64,000 nucleotides of DNA from NCBI GenBank assembly GCA_032718475.1, contig JAUCBJ010007342.1, positions 28,948 through 92,947 on the forward strand. The letters are read 5' to 3'. The notes beneath the pieces are model-generated. The model was not told the DNA's origin, searched no databases, and saw only the letters and a list, made by a program, of their open reading frames with translations. This document shows, piece after piece, positions 1-8,755 of this stretch. This stretch comes from Nemertoderma westbladi (lineage: Eukaryota; Xenacoelomorpha; Nemertodermatida; Nemertodermatidae). The first letter of the stretch is position 1. Every line of letters begins with the position of its first letter. Both the position numbers and the translations under genes were made by a program.

Positions 1-1798
1 CAAACGGTCTCGGCAATCTATCTTCCAGATCAGTCATGGCGTTGAAGTCGCTCTCCAAATCGCTCTGGACTCCCGATCCCACCTTGACGTAATCTTGGTT
101 GAGAATAGCCTCTCTAACTTTCTTTGGTAACATCCTGGCGTCGATACGCTCCGCTCCGTGCATACCTCCTCGCCTGCATACCTCCAAAATCTGCTCCCTA
201 GGATCCTTCCCCTTCCGATATTGTGTCGTTATGATGGGCTCCGGTCTCTCTCGATCCGCCCTCACACGCATAAACACATGAGTCACACCATCGGCCGCAC
301 GAATTTGAATACACTTGCTGGTCAAACATTCCTGATGGGACCCTCCTTCATTGTCGTAGAACATCACCCTCCAATCCTGCAGTGATTCCTCCGTCTTCCT
401 CCACTGACGCTGAATCTCGTCTGATGGGGTCCACATGCGCTCGATAGCCTTGTGGTCATCATATCGGGTATAAGAACCCTTCCTCCTCAGCCACGTCTGG
501 TCTACCTCCTGGAATGTAGCCACCACGACCCATACCTTGATGTACTTATCCAACCATCCAAATAGCTTACTCTCCTTCCCCGGAGCTCCAATCTTATCCA
601 ACGTGTCATAATCTGTGATCTGCATTGGGACATCACGCAAGAACTTCGCGCATAAAACTTCCCGTAGACAGTCAACGTTCCAATGGTCCGCCATTCTTAC
701 CATCGGCAAGAATCGTATCGCTTCTCGCGACTCCGGATGATCTACTAATATCGCAGGTTCGGTGCCGTCGGAATAATACACCGGTCCGGGTTGAGATACG
801 ACCTGTGGAACAAATCCGGTCACTCTCCTCGTCTCCTCTTGATGTCTATCCGCGGTCTTATTATACTCCGCTATCCTGTTCTCAAATAACTCTTTCGCCT
901 TCGCCGCTCGCTCCTCCTGCCGCAACGCGTCTATGTCGTCCTGATGCTCAGGCGTGAGGCTTCTCACTCGGTGAGGTGAAGTAAACGTAGTCCAGGGACT
1001 CGAGAGCTCCAAACCCGCGGGTTTGGTACCCGAGTCCCGCGCCGCTTCGCGCCGCGCCTCTAGATCCTTGTAGGCTTGGTACAGCGAAATGGCCGCTGCC
1101 GTCTCTATCAAACTGGGTGTCGAACAGGGTTTAATCTCCGTATACGGATCTAATGTCGTAACGGTCGGCGTAATGGGTCTCGGAGGTCGCTTTCCGCTGA
1201 AGTCGATACTGATCATCGGGTTGCTCATCGGGTAACCTCCCTCGTTGTATCTAAGGAATTGGTGAGCTGGACATCGCGTTAATATCGGTTCCGGATGTTG
1301 CTCGTCTAATCGGTCGGGAATCGCTACGTCCTGTTTATTCATGCATTCACCACACTTGTAGAACAGCTTGTACACGCTGAAGACTTTCGGCGTCTCCTGA
1401 TCCTCACCTCGAGTCCTCCGGTACAGATGCATTCCGTCGAACTGATCTCGGACTGCAGGTAGAGGCTCCTCGTGTCGTAAATACATATTCATATGGTATA
1501 GTCGTGCGATTTCCTCGTCCGGGTCTGCGCTAATGTCACACACGTCCAAAGCGAAGTCGTAGGGATACCGCGTGCGATACTCTTTCCGCAAAACTTCCAT
1601 CCGGTCCCCCAACGCTCTCATTCTTTCTCTCCGTAATTCTTTATCATAACTTGGTTTGTACTTTCCATTTAGCTCCATCACGGACCGCCCATGGTAGTAA
1701 ACGTTAGAGTCTTTACATCCTGGTCGCGCGAATGGTAGCTCCGCCTCCTCTCTGGCAGTAAATCCTCTGCGCGGTTGCGCTCTAATATCCCTCTCCAT
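1..1798 (-). CDS. Accessory ORF3 of element A (partial)
   Basis: An open frame of 599 codons starts at ATG 1798-1796 and continues past base 1. It is clearly homologous to ORF3 of element B (39,374-41,344): both share YPYD near residue 70, a GMHLYRR block, a C-x2-C...RC-x2-H motif (YKCGECM to TRCPAH, about residues 148-178), EGGYP, and FYDNEGGSHQ near residue 500. The conserved Cys/His spacing suggests a zinc-binding module. No signal peptide or membrane segment is visible, so it is not an envelope protein even though it lies downstream of integrase. I do not recognise the family. A P_A palindrome at 1009-1026 lies inside it and is read as KPAGL. Confidence 0.8.
   Translation of the reverse strand, partial: MERDIRAQPRRGFTAREEAELPFARPGCKDSNVYYHGRSVMELNGKYKPSYDKELRRERMRALGDRMEVLRKEYRTRYPYDFALDVCDISADPDEEIARLYHMNMYLRHEEPLPAVRDQFDGMHLYRRTRGEDQETPKVFSVYKLFYKCGECMNKQDVAIPDRLDEQHPEPILTRCPAHQFLRYNEGGYPMSNPMISIDFSGKRPPRPITPTVTTLDPYTEIKPCSTPSLIETAAAISLYQAYKDLEARREAARDSGTKPAGLELSSPWTTFTSPHRVRSLTPEHQDDIDALRQEERAAKAKELFENRIAEYNKTADRHQEETRRVTGFVPQVVSQPGPVYYSDGTEPAILVDHPESREAIRFLPMVRMADHWNVDCLREVLCAKFLRDVPMQITDYDTLDKIGAPGKESKLFGWLDKYIKVWVVVATFQEVDQTWLRRKGSYTRYDDHKAIERMWTPSDEIQRQWRKTEESLQDWRVMFYDNEGGSHQECLTSKCIQIRAADGVTHVFMRVRADRERPEPIITTQYRKGKDPREQILEVCRRGGMHGAERIDARMLPKKVREAILNQDYVKVGSGVQSDLESDFNAMTDLEDRLPRPF
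995..1038. repeat. P_A palindrome copy 1 with outer stem
   Basis: The core 1009-1026 is a perfect 18-bp palindrome, CCAAACCCGCGGGTTTGG. It is enclosed by a second complementary pair, GGGACTCG at 995-1002 and CGAGTCCC at 1031-1038, giving a two-tier hairpin inside ORF3. Confidence 0.85.
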
Positions 1799-1858
1799 TA
1801 TGTTACGCGTATATACATATATATATATCCCAATAAGTGCCGTTACGTAACCAATTAC

Positions 1859-1880
1859 ACTGTGGGTAAATCAGTTAGAT
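1859..1880 (-). promoter_or_regulatory. Candidate 3' splice site upstream of ORF3 (A)
   Basis: On the minus strand an ATCTAAC branch-point-like string (1880-1874) is followed by a short pyrimidine-leaning stretch and a CAG ending at 1860, about 60 nt before the ORF3 start. Element B has the same ACATCTAAC string and an AG about 40 nt before its ORF3. Splicing is inferred, not shown. Confidence 0.45.
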
Positions 1881-2115
1881 GTCGCCGAAAGACAGACCTC
1901 CCGAACCCCCCCCCGCCTTCCAGCAGTTCAGGTTCGACTCTCTAGATCCCGTCTCTTCCTAACTAACTATCCTCTAACCTATTCCCATGCATAGCGCAAA
2001 AACTTTGGAGATAAACTGGCCGTGACCAACTCACTTTTTGATGCCCAAACTACTCCCATTACTCGTACTAAACTACAGTAGTTAGAAAGGACCATAGCCA
2101 CAATACTCGACTATA

Positions 2116-2133
2116 CCAAACCCACAGGTTTGA
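2116..2133. repeat. P_A palindrome copy 2
   Basis: CCAAACCCACAGGTTTGA in noncoding DNA: the CAAACC/GGTTTG arms are intact, with a CACA centre. Confidence 0.75.
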
Positions 2134-2556
2134 TAATCGAACATCACACATCCTGCAAACTACTGAGTGGGGTCCATGTACGCCTCTGGTGCTACTAACC
2201 TTTAGCACCCTAGTTGCACCGTTGGCACCAATCTGTGGAAGTTGCTAAACTCAATTTACACTCCTACGTAATATAGCCGTCACCATGGTTTCTAAATGCT
2301 ATTTTCCAGGCTTCACGACTTTTCAAATTACTGTTATCTATAGACGAATTCTAAAACGCGTCTATACACAGCGTCTGGAATTGTCTTGGGTTCACTTTTA
2401 ATTTTTAAAATTTTCTAATTTTCCAAAAATTTTGAAATAAAATTTTGTTTTGATACCCACTAGACAAAACTCAACGCAAATCACCACAACCCCGCTCCTA
2501 TGCATTTCCTTGTATTTGCATACGAGGAATGCATACGAAGTGAGTTGCGTCTAACA

Positions 2557-4446
2557 CTATCTCTGTTTTGAGGCAGGAGACAAATTATAATCTCCCGTCT
2601 CGATACGTGTCTCCTCTAATAACACGATATCTTGGACTGGTCGGTCCAAGGTGTGTAAACCATTAGTTTTACACTTCTTTGGGTGCGGACACTTGCACCT
2701 AATTTTCACAGTGACTGTGCGCACTATGTTTTGCACGTCTGGGTGTGTGTGCAAGATCACTCCTGTCTCCCAATACTTTCTCTTGACAATGGGTTCGGTT
2801 ATCAACACGTAATCTCCTCTTTGGAGACTCCGAACCGTTTTGTACCACTTTGTTCTGGTAGATATGGTGGGAAGATAGTATTCCCGCCAATATTCCCAGA
2901 ATGTGTACGCCACAAATTGTGTCACCTTCCAGCTCTTACGACTATATAGGTCGGCACTAACGGGTTCTGATGCCGGCACAAGAAATGCTGGACTCTGCAT
3001 TAGCAAATGATTCGGCGTTAATGCAACACCGTCTGGCAACATAGCTATCGGCCTCGAGTTTAGGGTATGCTCGATTTCAATGAAAGCTGTGACCAGTTCG
3101 TCGTCGGTAAGTTGTTTGTTCACAGGCAATGTTTTGGCAATGGCCTGTTTTACAGAGCGAACTAAACGCTCCCAACTTCCTCCTCTCCAAGGACTTTCTG
3201 GAGTATTAAATCTCCATTCTACTCTTTGCGGCAAAAGTGCTGCAGAAATTTCCTTATTCTGTGCTGCTTTATGAGCCGCGTTCAACTCGCTATTCCCTCC
3301 GACAAAGTTTGTACCCTTATCGGAGTAGAACGCCTTTACTAGTCCTCTCCTGGCCATAAATCTCTTCAAGGCCAGGAGCAGAGATTTGGTCGACATGTCT
3401 GCCACACGCTCGATATGTATGGCTCTACTCGCCATACATGTCAGTAGCAGGCCCCATCTCTTGTGGGTCAGCCGTCCACTCTTTGCTTCAATCGGACCAA
3501 AACAATCCACCCCTGTGTTCGTAAAGGGTGGGTCATATGCCTGCACTCTCGCTTCCGGGAGTTCAGCCATCTCCTGTTCCAATACTCTGGCGTTCACTCT
3601 CTTGCAAACCAGACAGGCGTCGTACATAGTGCCGACTGCCCTGCTTGGCTGCAATAGAATGAATCGCTGTCTCGCTGCCGACAAACAGTGTAACTTTCCA
3701 GCGTGATGCAACCTCTTATGTATATCCCATAGAATCGCTCTTTGCAATTCTATTGGGTGACTAGGGATTATCACTGGGAATCGAAACTGTGAGTTTATGT
3801 CGACAGTCTGGATTCTCGATCTATGACAAATTAAACCCTTATGGATTAATGGACTCCATTTTCTAAGGGGTTTGTAGAGAACTGGTCGCTGAGCCGATAA
3901 TAGATGGAATTCTTTGGGGAAGGCACACATTTGATAATGCTTCAAATGCTTTAATTCCGCTTGATCAATCTCATCCTCTGTCAGAGGTTGTTTCAATTTC
4001 CGAATTCGCTCACTATTGGTGCTCAATGGTTCTCTCAAATGTTTCGAATGTTTTATACAAAGGTACGAAATGTATCGGCTTAACCACGCAGTTCTTTTAC
4101 AAATTGTCAGCCAAGAGGCAGACGAATTTAGTAATTTGTCATAAACACTGCATGACTCTAATGCCAGCGACGGTTGTCCGCTAACTAATGGAAGTTTCGA
4201 ATCCAAACCCGCAGGTTTGGAAACCAAAGGATCCATTGTGTCGGTCATTTTCTGTCCGTCACTTACCAATTGTGACTCCGGTTTAGTCTGTAAGGGTGGT
4301 TTGATGTCATAACTTACCCTTCCGGACCTAGTAGTCAAGCTCCAATGACTCTTCAGGCCGCTCCAATGACTCTTCAGGCCGCTCCAATGACTTAAGTTTG
4401 GCTTTAGACTTCGACTTAGAGACTTTCTCCACCTTGACTTCTGCAT
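2557..4446 (-). CDS. Integrase frame of element A
   Basis: A 629-residue frame carrying the BEL/Pao integrase, which inserts the cDNA into the host genome. An HH...CLVC zinc-binding region near residues 245-285 precedes the DDE core: Asp in GVDCFGP (about 313), Asp in YSDKGTNF (about 377) and Glu in WRGGSWERL (about 424). A C-terminal WREYYLP/TKWY region is typical of BEL/Pao. The frame overlaps the upstream pol frame at 4328-4446 and needs a +1 shift to join it. The first residues repeat because of a 21-bp tandem duplication. The catalytic residues look intact. A P_A palindrome at 4203-4220 is read as SKPAGL. Confidence 0.88.
   Translation of the reverse strand: MQKSRWRKSLSRSLKPNLSHWSGLKSHWSGLKSHWSLTTRSGRVSYDIKPPLQTKPESQLVSDGQKMTDTMDPLVSKPAGLDSKLPLVSGQPSLALESCSVYDKLLNSSASWLTICKRTAWLSRYISYLCIKHSKHLREPLSTNSERIRKLKQPLTEDEIDQAELKHLKHYQMCAFPKEFHLLSAQRPVLYKPLRKWSPLIHKGLICHRSRIQTVDINSQFRFPVIIPSHPIELQRAILWDIHKRLHHAGKLHCLSAARQRFILLQPSRAVGTMYDACLVCKRVNARVLEQEMAELPEARVQAYDPPFTNTGVDCFGPIEAKSGRLTHKRWGLLLTCMASRAIHIERVADMSTKSLLLALKRFMARRGLVKAFYSDKGTNFVGGNSELNAAHKAAQNKEISAALLPQRVEWRFNTPESPWRGGSWERLVRSVKQAIAKTLPVNKQLTDDELVTAFIEIEHTLNSRPIAMLPDGVALTPNHLLMQSPAFLVPASEPVSADLYSRKSWKVTQFVAYTFWEYWREYYLPTISTRTKWYKTVRSLQRGDYVLITEPIVKRKYWETGVILHTHPDVQNIVRTVTVKIRCKCPHPKKCKTNGLHTLDRPVQDIVLLEETRIETGDYNLSPASKQR
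4203..4220. repeat. P_A palindrome copy 3
   Basis: CCAAACCCGCAGGTTTGG inside the integrase frame, read as KPAGL (third codon phase). Confidence 0.8.
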
Positions 4447-7400
4447 CTTCAGGCATCGGATTGGTCACTATCTTTAGTCGCTCTGGCCAATGTTCCTGTG
4501 TCCTCGTTAGAAAATCAGGTCCATGCAACCAAAACTCCTGGGACTCTTCCTGACAGAATTCCGCCGGCATTGCACCTCTCGAAGTTATGTCGGCCGGGTT
4601 CAACACTCCCGGACAATGTCTCCATTGTTCCTTCGTCGAAAAATCAACGATCTGAGCGCGTCTATTGGCCACAAATGTCTTTAGTGCAATATTGTCGGCC
4701 GCAATGTATACTAACACTAAGGATGCGTCCGTCCAATAGAATAAGGTCAATGTCGTGTCTAACTCCTCAGTTATTTGCTTACTTACCTCGACTGAAACTA
4801 CAGCCGCCTGTAACTCTGCACGAGGGACAGTCATGTATTTGACCGGCATAGTCTTTGATCTAGAAGTCACAAAGGCCGTCTCAAACTTGTCCTGACTTAC
4901 CTCTCGGCGAAGGTAGGCTACCATACCAAAGCCGGTGTCACTTGCGTCACTAAATAGGTGGAGCTCTAAATCAGCTGGGAATACCAGCTGATTCGGGAAG
5001 TAGGAGCGGGGTACATCTATGTTTTTCAATAGATGTAACTCGGCTTCCCACTCTCTCCACTGCTTTGCATGTATAGGAGATATTGGTTCGTCCCACTCTA
5101 CGTCGGACAACCAAATTTTCCTCATGCACGCTCGTGCCTGTAATATTACCGGACTGATAAAGTTCATCGGGTCAAATAGTCTACTTAATGTCGATAAGCA
5201 AATCCTCTTTGTCAAAACTTTGTCTGGGCTACTGGGCTCAAATCTAACTCTTACCTGGAACTTATCTGAGTTCGGGTTCCAAGCGAGTCCCAGTACTCGC
5301 GCCATGGGGATTGGTTCTACCCCCAATTCTATGTCTCCGCTCCCGCGATCTTTCACCGGGAACGATTCTAATAGGGCCTCCGAATTCGTAGTGAACTTGG
5401 TCAGAGGAAAACCCCCTGTAGCCAAGCACTCTTGCAGGCCGTGAGCCACTTCTATGGCTTGTTCCGCCGTGTCCTTGGACACCAATCCGTCGTCCATATA
5501 GAAGTTTCTCAAGATGGACTCGATTACTTCTACTGGGTACTTACCAATTTGGGCTGTTGCCGTTTTCTTTAGAACAAACAGCGTGCCATTCGGACTATCG
5601 CGGGCGCCAAATATCCTAACGTACATTTGGTATGTAACCACTGGGCCGGATAAGTCTTCATTCTCGTACCAGAGAAAGCGAAGGCTATCCTGGTCTGCCT
5701 TACAGGCTCTTACCTGGTGGAACATCGCCTCGATGTCACAAGTAAATGCGAATCGCCGCTGTCTAAAACGCAACAGTATTCCTATCAAATAGTTATTCAG
5801 GTTGGGACCATCCATCAACTCTGAATTCAGGGACATACCTCTATAGACTGCTGCGCAGTCGTTGACTACTCGGACTTTGTCTGGCTTGTCAGGGTGAGTC
5901 ACATAGTGGTGCGGAAGGTAATAAGTCTGGTCTGTCACTAAGTCAGGGTCCTCTACCTTCCCAGCAAATCCCTTGGCGAAATAGTTGTTGATCTGGGCGC
6001 AATACTTCTCCCTAATGTCCGGATTCTTCAACAACCGAGCCCTTACTCCGTTTAATCTTTTCAAGGCTAAGTTGTAGTTGTTCTCCAACTTAGGTGGTTG
6101 TCGACGCCACAACATTCCAACTTCAAAATGTCCAGTCGGTAGCAGACGTATGGTATCTTCCATCATCTCCAGCGACCGTTTCTCATCAGTAGACATGGCT
6201 AGGTCATATCCACCGGGTTCCATTGCGTCCCTATCCAGCCATTCGACGGTTCTGGCTCCTGTCTCGAGGTCCTGGCGTATCAATTCTTTCTGCAATTCCT
6301 CCTCACTGTATTGGAAAATGTCGAGGTCTCGATATTTAGCCACTTGACCCTCCACTATGTCTGTATAAGTCAAAACGTTAGTCAGATAAGTAGCGTGGGC
6401 CGCTGAACCAGACCCACGGGTCTGATAACAGTCCTCGGGTTCACTATCTGTCCGGTTGTTATGAAGTGGTTCCGACAACCTAACATTATCGGGAATCAAC
6501 TCCTCGTCCGACTCGCTAAAGTCACTATAGTGGTCAATACAGGTTCTCCTAAACTCGTCTATGTCTGGTGGTTCTACTAACGGTGGTTGAATTATAGGCT
6601 GTAATTCATCGTATCTGTCTATTGGCTTGTCGCCACCTGTAAACTCATAAGACATGGGTACTCGTGTATACCAACCTAGTATAGTCCTATGGGCATGTGG
6701 TCCATTGACATGCGGCTCAGCTGGTCTCGTTTCCCATATTTGGTGTGCGATCAGCTGTTCTGCACCAATCAACATAGAAACATTCCTATAACCTACCTGG
6801 TGTCTGGGTATCCTGAGCTTGTCAAAATACTCCTGTGCTATGGGACTCATCGGCGGCACCTTACCTAACTGCCTGCCGAATCCCTTCATAGCTAGACACT
6901 TAAATCCGTCCAATGGCAAAGCTTTCCGTTCTTGTCGAGTGTGTTGGTCTCTCGGAAGTAGGGAATCTAGTTCTACCGAAATTCTGTGTCCCTTGAGGTC
7001 ACCTACCCCGTGCATAGACTTCAACTCTATTTGGATCTCCTCGGCGTCCTGGAAGCTAGAAACGGCTCTCGCCACTTCCTCGTCGATATACGATAATGTG
7101 GACGCAGTGTCCAACATCACATATATTCGCTTCGATCCCTTATCGCCAGTAAGTTTCACCGGAATCACGCTAAATATTTCCGACGTGGCCGATGATAAAT
7201 ACGTCCGCGCGCTGGTCGATGAACTATCCGCGGTGAAACCTTGGCAGGTCACTTCTCTCGCGCTCGACTCGCCATCCTCGTCCGACGAACCTGGTTGATA
7301 ACCATCGTCCTGGATGCCGGTATACGTATTCCTCCTTATCGATACGGGTTCTTTGCTCCCCTTCCTGTGAGGATTTCGCTGTAAGTAACGGTCCGTTGGG

Positions 7401-8755
7401 GTGTGGAAATCCGCATGTAGCAACTTGTGATGTAGTCTGCCGCACTCCATGCATCCGTCCTTGCTGTTCGGGCACTGCCGCCGTACATGGCCTGGCGCAA
7501 GACATGCCCAACAGGTGTCCAACGTCCGCACTTGAACTCTTCTCTGTTCCGAATTTAATTCCTTGAACCGTCTGCAACTATCTAACTTATGGTCGTCAGA
7601 TCTTACCTCCTTTAGTAAACAGTATTGGCAACCTACAAATCCATCCGGCAACTCCTGTTGCTTTAACCTAGGTCTATCTAACCGCTCACCTGACCATACT
7701 CGCGAGTCTGATCTAAAGGCTGGGGTACTCGAATTATATCTGTCTACTGAGTTAAATGTCACAGTGGTCCTGTCGTCGTCAAAACTTACCATAGACTTAC
7801 CGGTAACAGGTTTAGACTCCCTCATATTCTCTTCTGAGAAGTTTGATTTCATCTCTGCTACTGCGTCTGTGGCTATCATGTCATGAATATGCTGAAGTGT
7901 CAACACCTTACCTTGACCTTCCAGCTTATTCTCTAATTTGCGCCATTTCTGTCGGTAACGCATGTTTAGACGTCTTATTACGCTCTTTAAGACTTCGGCG
8001 TGATCACCATGCTGAGGTAGATTCACCGTCCTCAAGATGTCCAATGCGTTCGAAATAGCGTTCGCTAAGTTCAACAGCTCTAACGGAGTTGTAATCCTTC
8101 CGCCCTTACCCAAGTCTTCTACTATCGACTGCGCCATCTTGGTTTTATTCCCGTAGATGTCACTAAGCGTCTTCATCGCTAACTCGAATGCCCGTTCATT
8201 GCCGACGAAGTTATCAGCAATGGCTCTAGGTTCTCGATGGAGCATCTGAAGCAAATAGTTGAACTTCTCGTTGGGAGTAAAGGTGCTGTTGGTCAGCTGC
8301 TCGTCGACATAGGTTTTAAAGGTCCTCCAGTGCTTATGGTTGCCCATAAACTTCTGGGGTTGTTGCGTCGGCAGTCCTTGCCTAGCAGCAAACTTACCTA
8401 TGTCCCTAAGGGTTGCGTCGTTCCGGGTTAACAAATGGTTTAGTTCCGCAGGGTTATTAAGTCTGGTCCTTTCCCGGTGGTTCCAACTTACCTGCTCCGC
8501 GTCCGTCCTTCTTTCCTTATAGTTTCGGGACTTCTGACGTCTCATTTCTTCCTCTTCATCGCTTGACTCAGTGTCAGTCCTTAGCGCTCGCGATGGTTTG
8601 CGCACCGAGGCCCTGACCCAAGCTTCCTCAATAAATCTTTCCGCCGAATTTTCGAAATTGTGATTATGGATATTCGGGACAGGCGTCCTTACCTGAGGTC
8701 TATGTGGTATAGTCTCCTCCGATATGCGTACTCGTTGACTAGGTTGGACTTTTAT
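4328..8755 (-). CDS. gag C-part, protease, RT and RNase H of element A
   Basis: This frame is open from just after a TAG at 8758-8756 down to 4328. In order: a gag core (PQKFMGNHKHW, near the start), Cys/His knuckles (CQYC...HKLDSC, CWACLAPGHVRRQC, and CMECGRLHHKLLH, about residues 330-395 from 8605), an aspartic protease (MLDTAS, about 499), RT with FYMDD (about 1036), and RNase H (FSDAS, FYWTDAS, WRHCPG). It supplies replication enzymes and the nucleocapsid. It overlaps the upstream gag frame by 17 nt and needs a +1 shift there, and again at its 3' end to reach integrase. In element B the same regions from gag to RNase H are one uninterrupted frame, so the first shift in A is probably a mutation, although a programmed shift is possible. 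Confidence 0.88.
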   Translation of the reverse strand: MKVQPSQRVRISEETIPHRPQVRTPVPNIHNHNFENSAERFIEEAWVRASVRKPSRALRTDTESSDEEEEMRRQKSRNYKERRTDAEQVSWNHRERTRLNNPAELNHLLTRNDATLRDIGKFAARQGLPTQQPQKFMGNHKHWRTFKTYVDEQLTNSTFTPNEKFNYLLQMLHREPRAIADNFVGNERAFELAMKTLSDIYGNKTKMAQSIVEDLGKGGRITTPLELLNLANAISNALDILRTVNLPQHGDHAEVLKSVIRRLNMRYRQKWRKLENKLEGQGKVLTLQHIHDMIATDAVAEMKSNFSEENMRESKPVTGKSMVSFDDDRTTVTFNSVDRYNSSTPAFRSDSRVWSGERLDRPRLKQQELPDGFVGCQYCLLKEVRSDDHKLDSCRRFKELNSEQRRVQVRTLDTCWACLAPGHVRRQCPNSKDGCMECGRLHHKLLHADFHTPTDRYLQRNPHRKGSKEPVSIRRNTYTGIQDDGYQPGSSDEDGESSAREVTCQGFTADSSSTSARTYLSSATSEIFSVIPVKLTGDKGSKRIYVMLDTASTLSYIDEEVARAVSSFQDAEEIQIELKSMHGVGDLKGHRISVELDSLLPRDQHTRQERKALPLDGFKCLAMKGFGRQLGKVPPMSPIAQEYFDKLRIPRHQVGYRNVSMLIGAEQLIAHQIWETRPAEPHVNGPHAHRTILGWYTRVPMSYEFTGGDKPIDRYDELQPIIQPPLVEPPDIDEFRRTCIDHYSDFSESDEELIPDNVRLSEPLHNNRTDSEPEDCYQTRGSGSAAHATYLTNVLTYTDIVEGQVAKYRDLDIFQYSEEELQKELIRQDLETGARTVEWLDRDAMEPGGYDLAMSTDEKRSLEMMEDTIRLLPTGHFEVGMLWRRQPPKLENNYNLALKRLNGVRARLLKNPDIREKYCAQINNYFAKGFAGKVEDPDLVTDQTYYLPHHYVTHPDKPDKVRVVNDCAAVYRGMSLNSELMDGPNLNNYLIGILLRFRQRRFAFTCDIEAMFHQVRACKADQDSLRFLWYENEDLSGPVVTYQMYVRIFGARDSPNGTLFVLKKTATAQIGKYPVEVIESILRNFYMDDGLVSKDTAEQAIEVAHGLQECLATGGFPLTKFTTNSEALLESFPVKDRGSGDIELGVEPIPMARVLGLAWNPNSDKFQVRVRFEPSSPDKVLTKRICLSTLSRLFDPMNFISPVILQARACMRKIWLSDVEWDEPISPIHAKQWREWEAELHLLKNIDVPRSYFPNQLVFPADLELHLFSDASDTGFGMVAYLRREVSQDKFETAFVTSRSKTMPVKYMTVPRAELQAAVVSVEVSKQITEELDTTLTLFYWTDASLVLVYIAADNIALKTFVANRRAQIVDFSTKEQWRHCPGVLNPADITSRGAMPAEFCQEESQEFWLHGPDFLTRTQEHWPERLKIVTNPMPEDAEVKVEKVSKSKSKAKLKSLERPEESLERPEESLELDY
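4339..4392. repeat. 21-bp tandem duplication at the pol/integrase junction
   Basis: A 21-bp unit starting GCTCCAATGACTC occurs twice in full and once in part. It encodes SLERPEE repeats in the pol frame and SHWSGLK repeats in the integrase frame, exactly where the two frames overlap. Confidence 0.8.
6408..6425. repeat. P_A palindrome copy 4 (paired stem change)
   Basis: CCAGACCCACGGGTCTGA. Relative to copy 1, AAACCC has become AGACCC and GGGTTT has become GGGTCT, so the stem is kept. It is read as QTRGSG, a different codon phase from KPAGL. Confidence 0.78.

Larger units (their letters stand above)
1799..2556. other. Noncoding spacer between integrase and ORF3 (A)
   Basis: This stretch has no credible reading frame. 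It holds a TA microsatellite near 1811-1828, the candidate splice acceptor, a P_A copy at 2116-2133, and an AT-rich part at 2390-2460. Confidence 0.6.

Noticed and set aside
4971-5000. AATCAGCTGG/CCAGCTGATT hairpin in the element A RT/RNase H region
   Set aside because: A single 10-bp stem not repeated elsewhere and not conserved in element B; probably chance.
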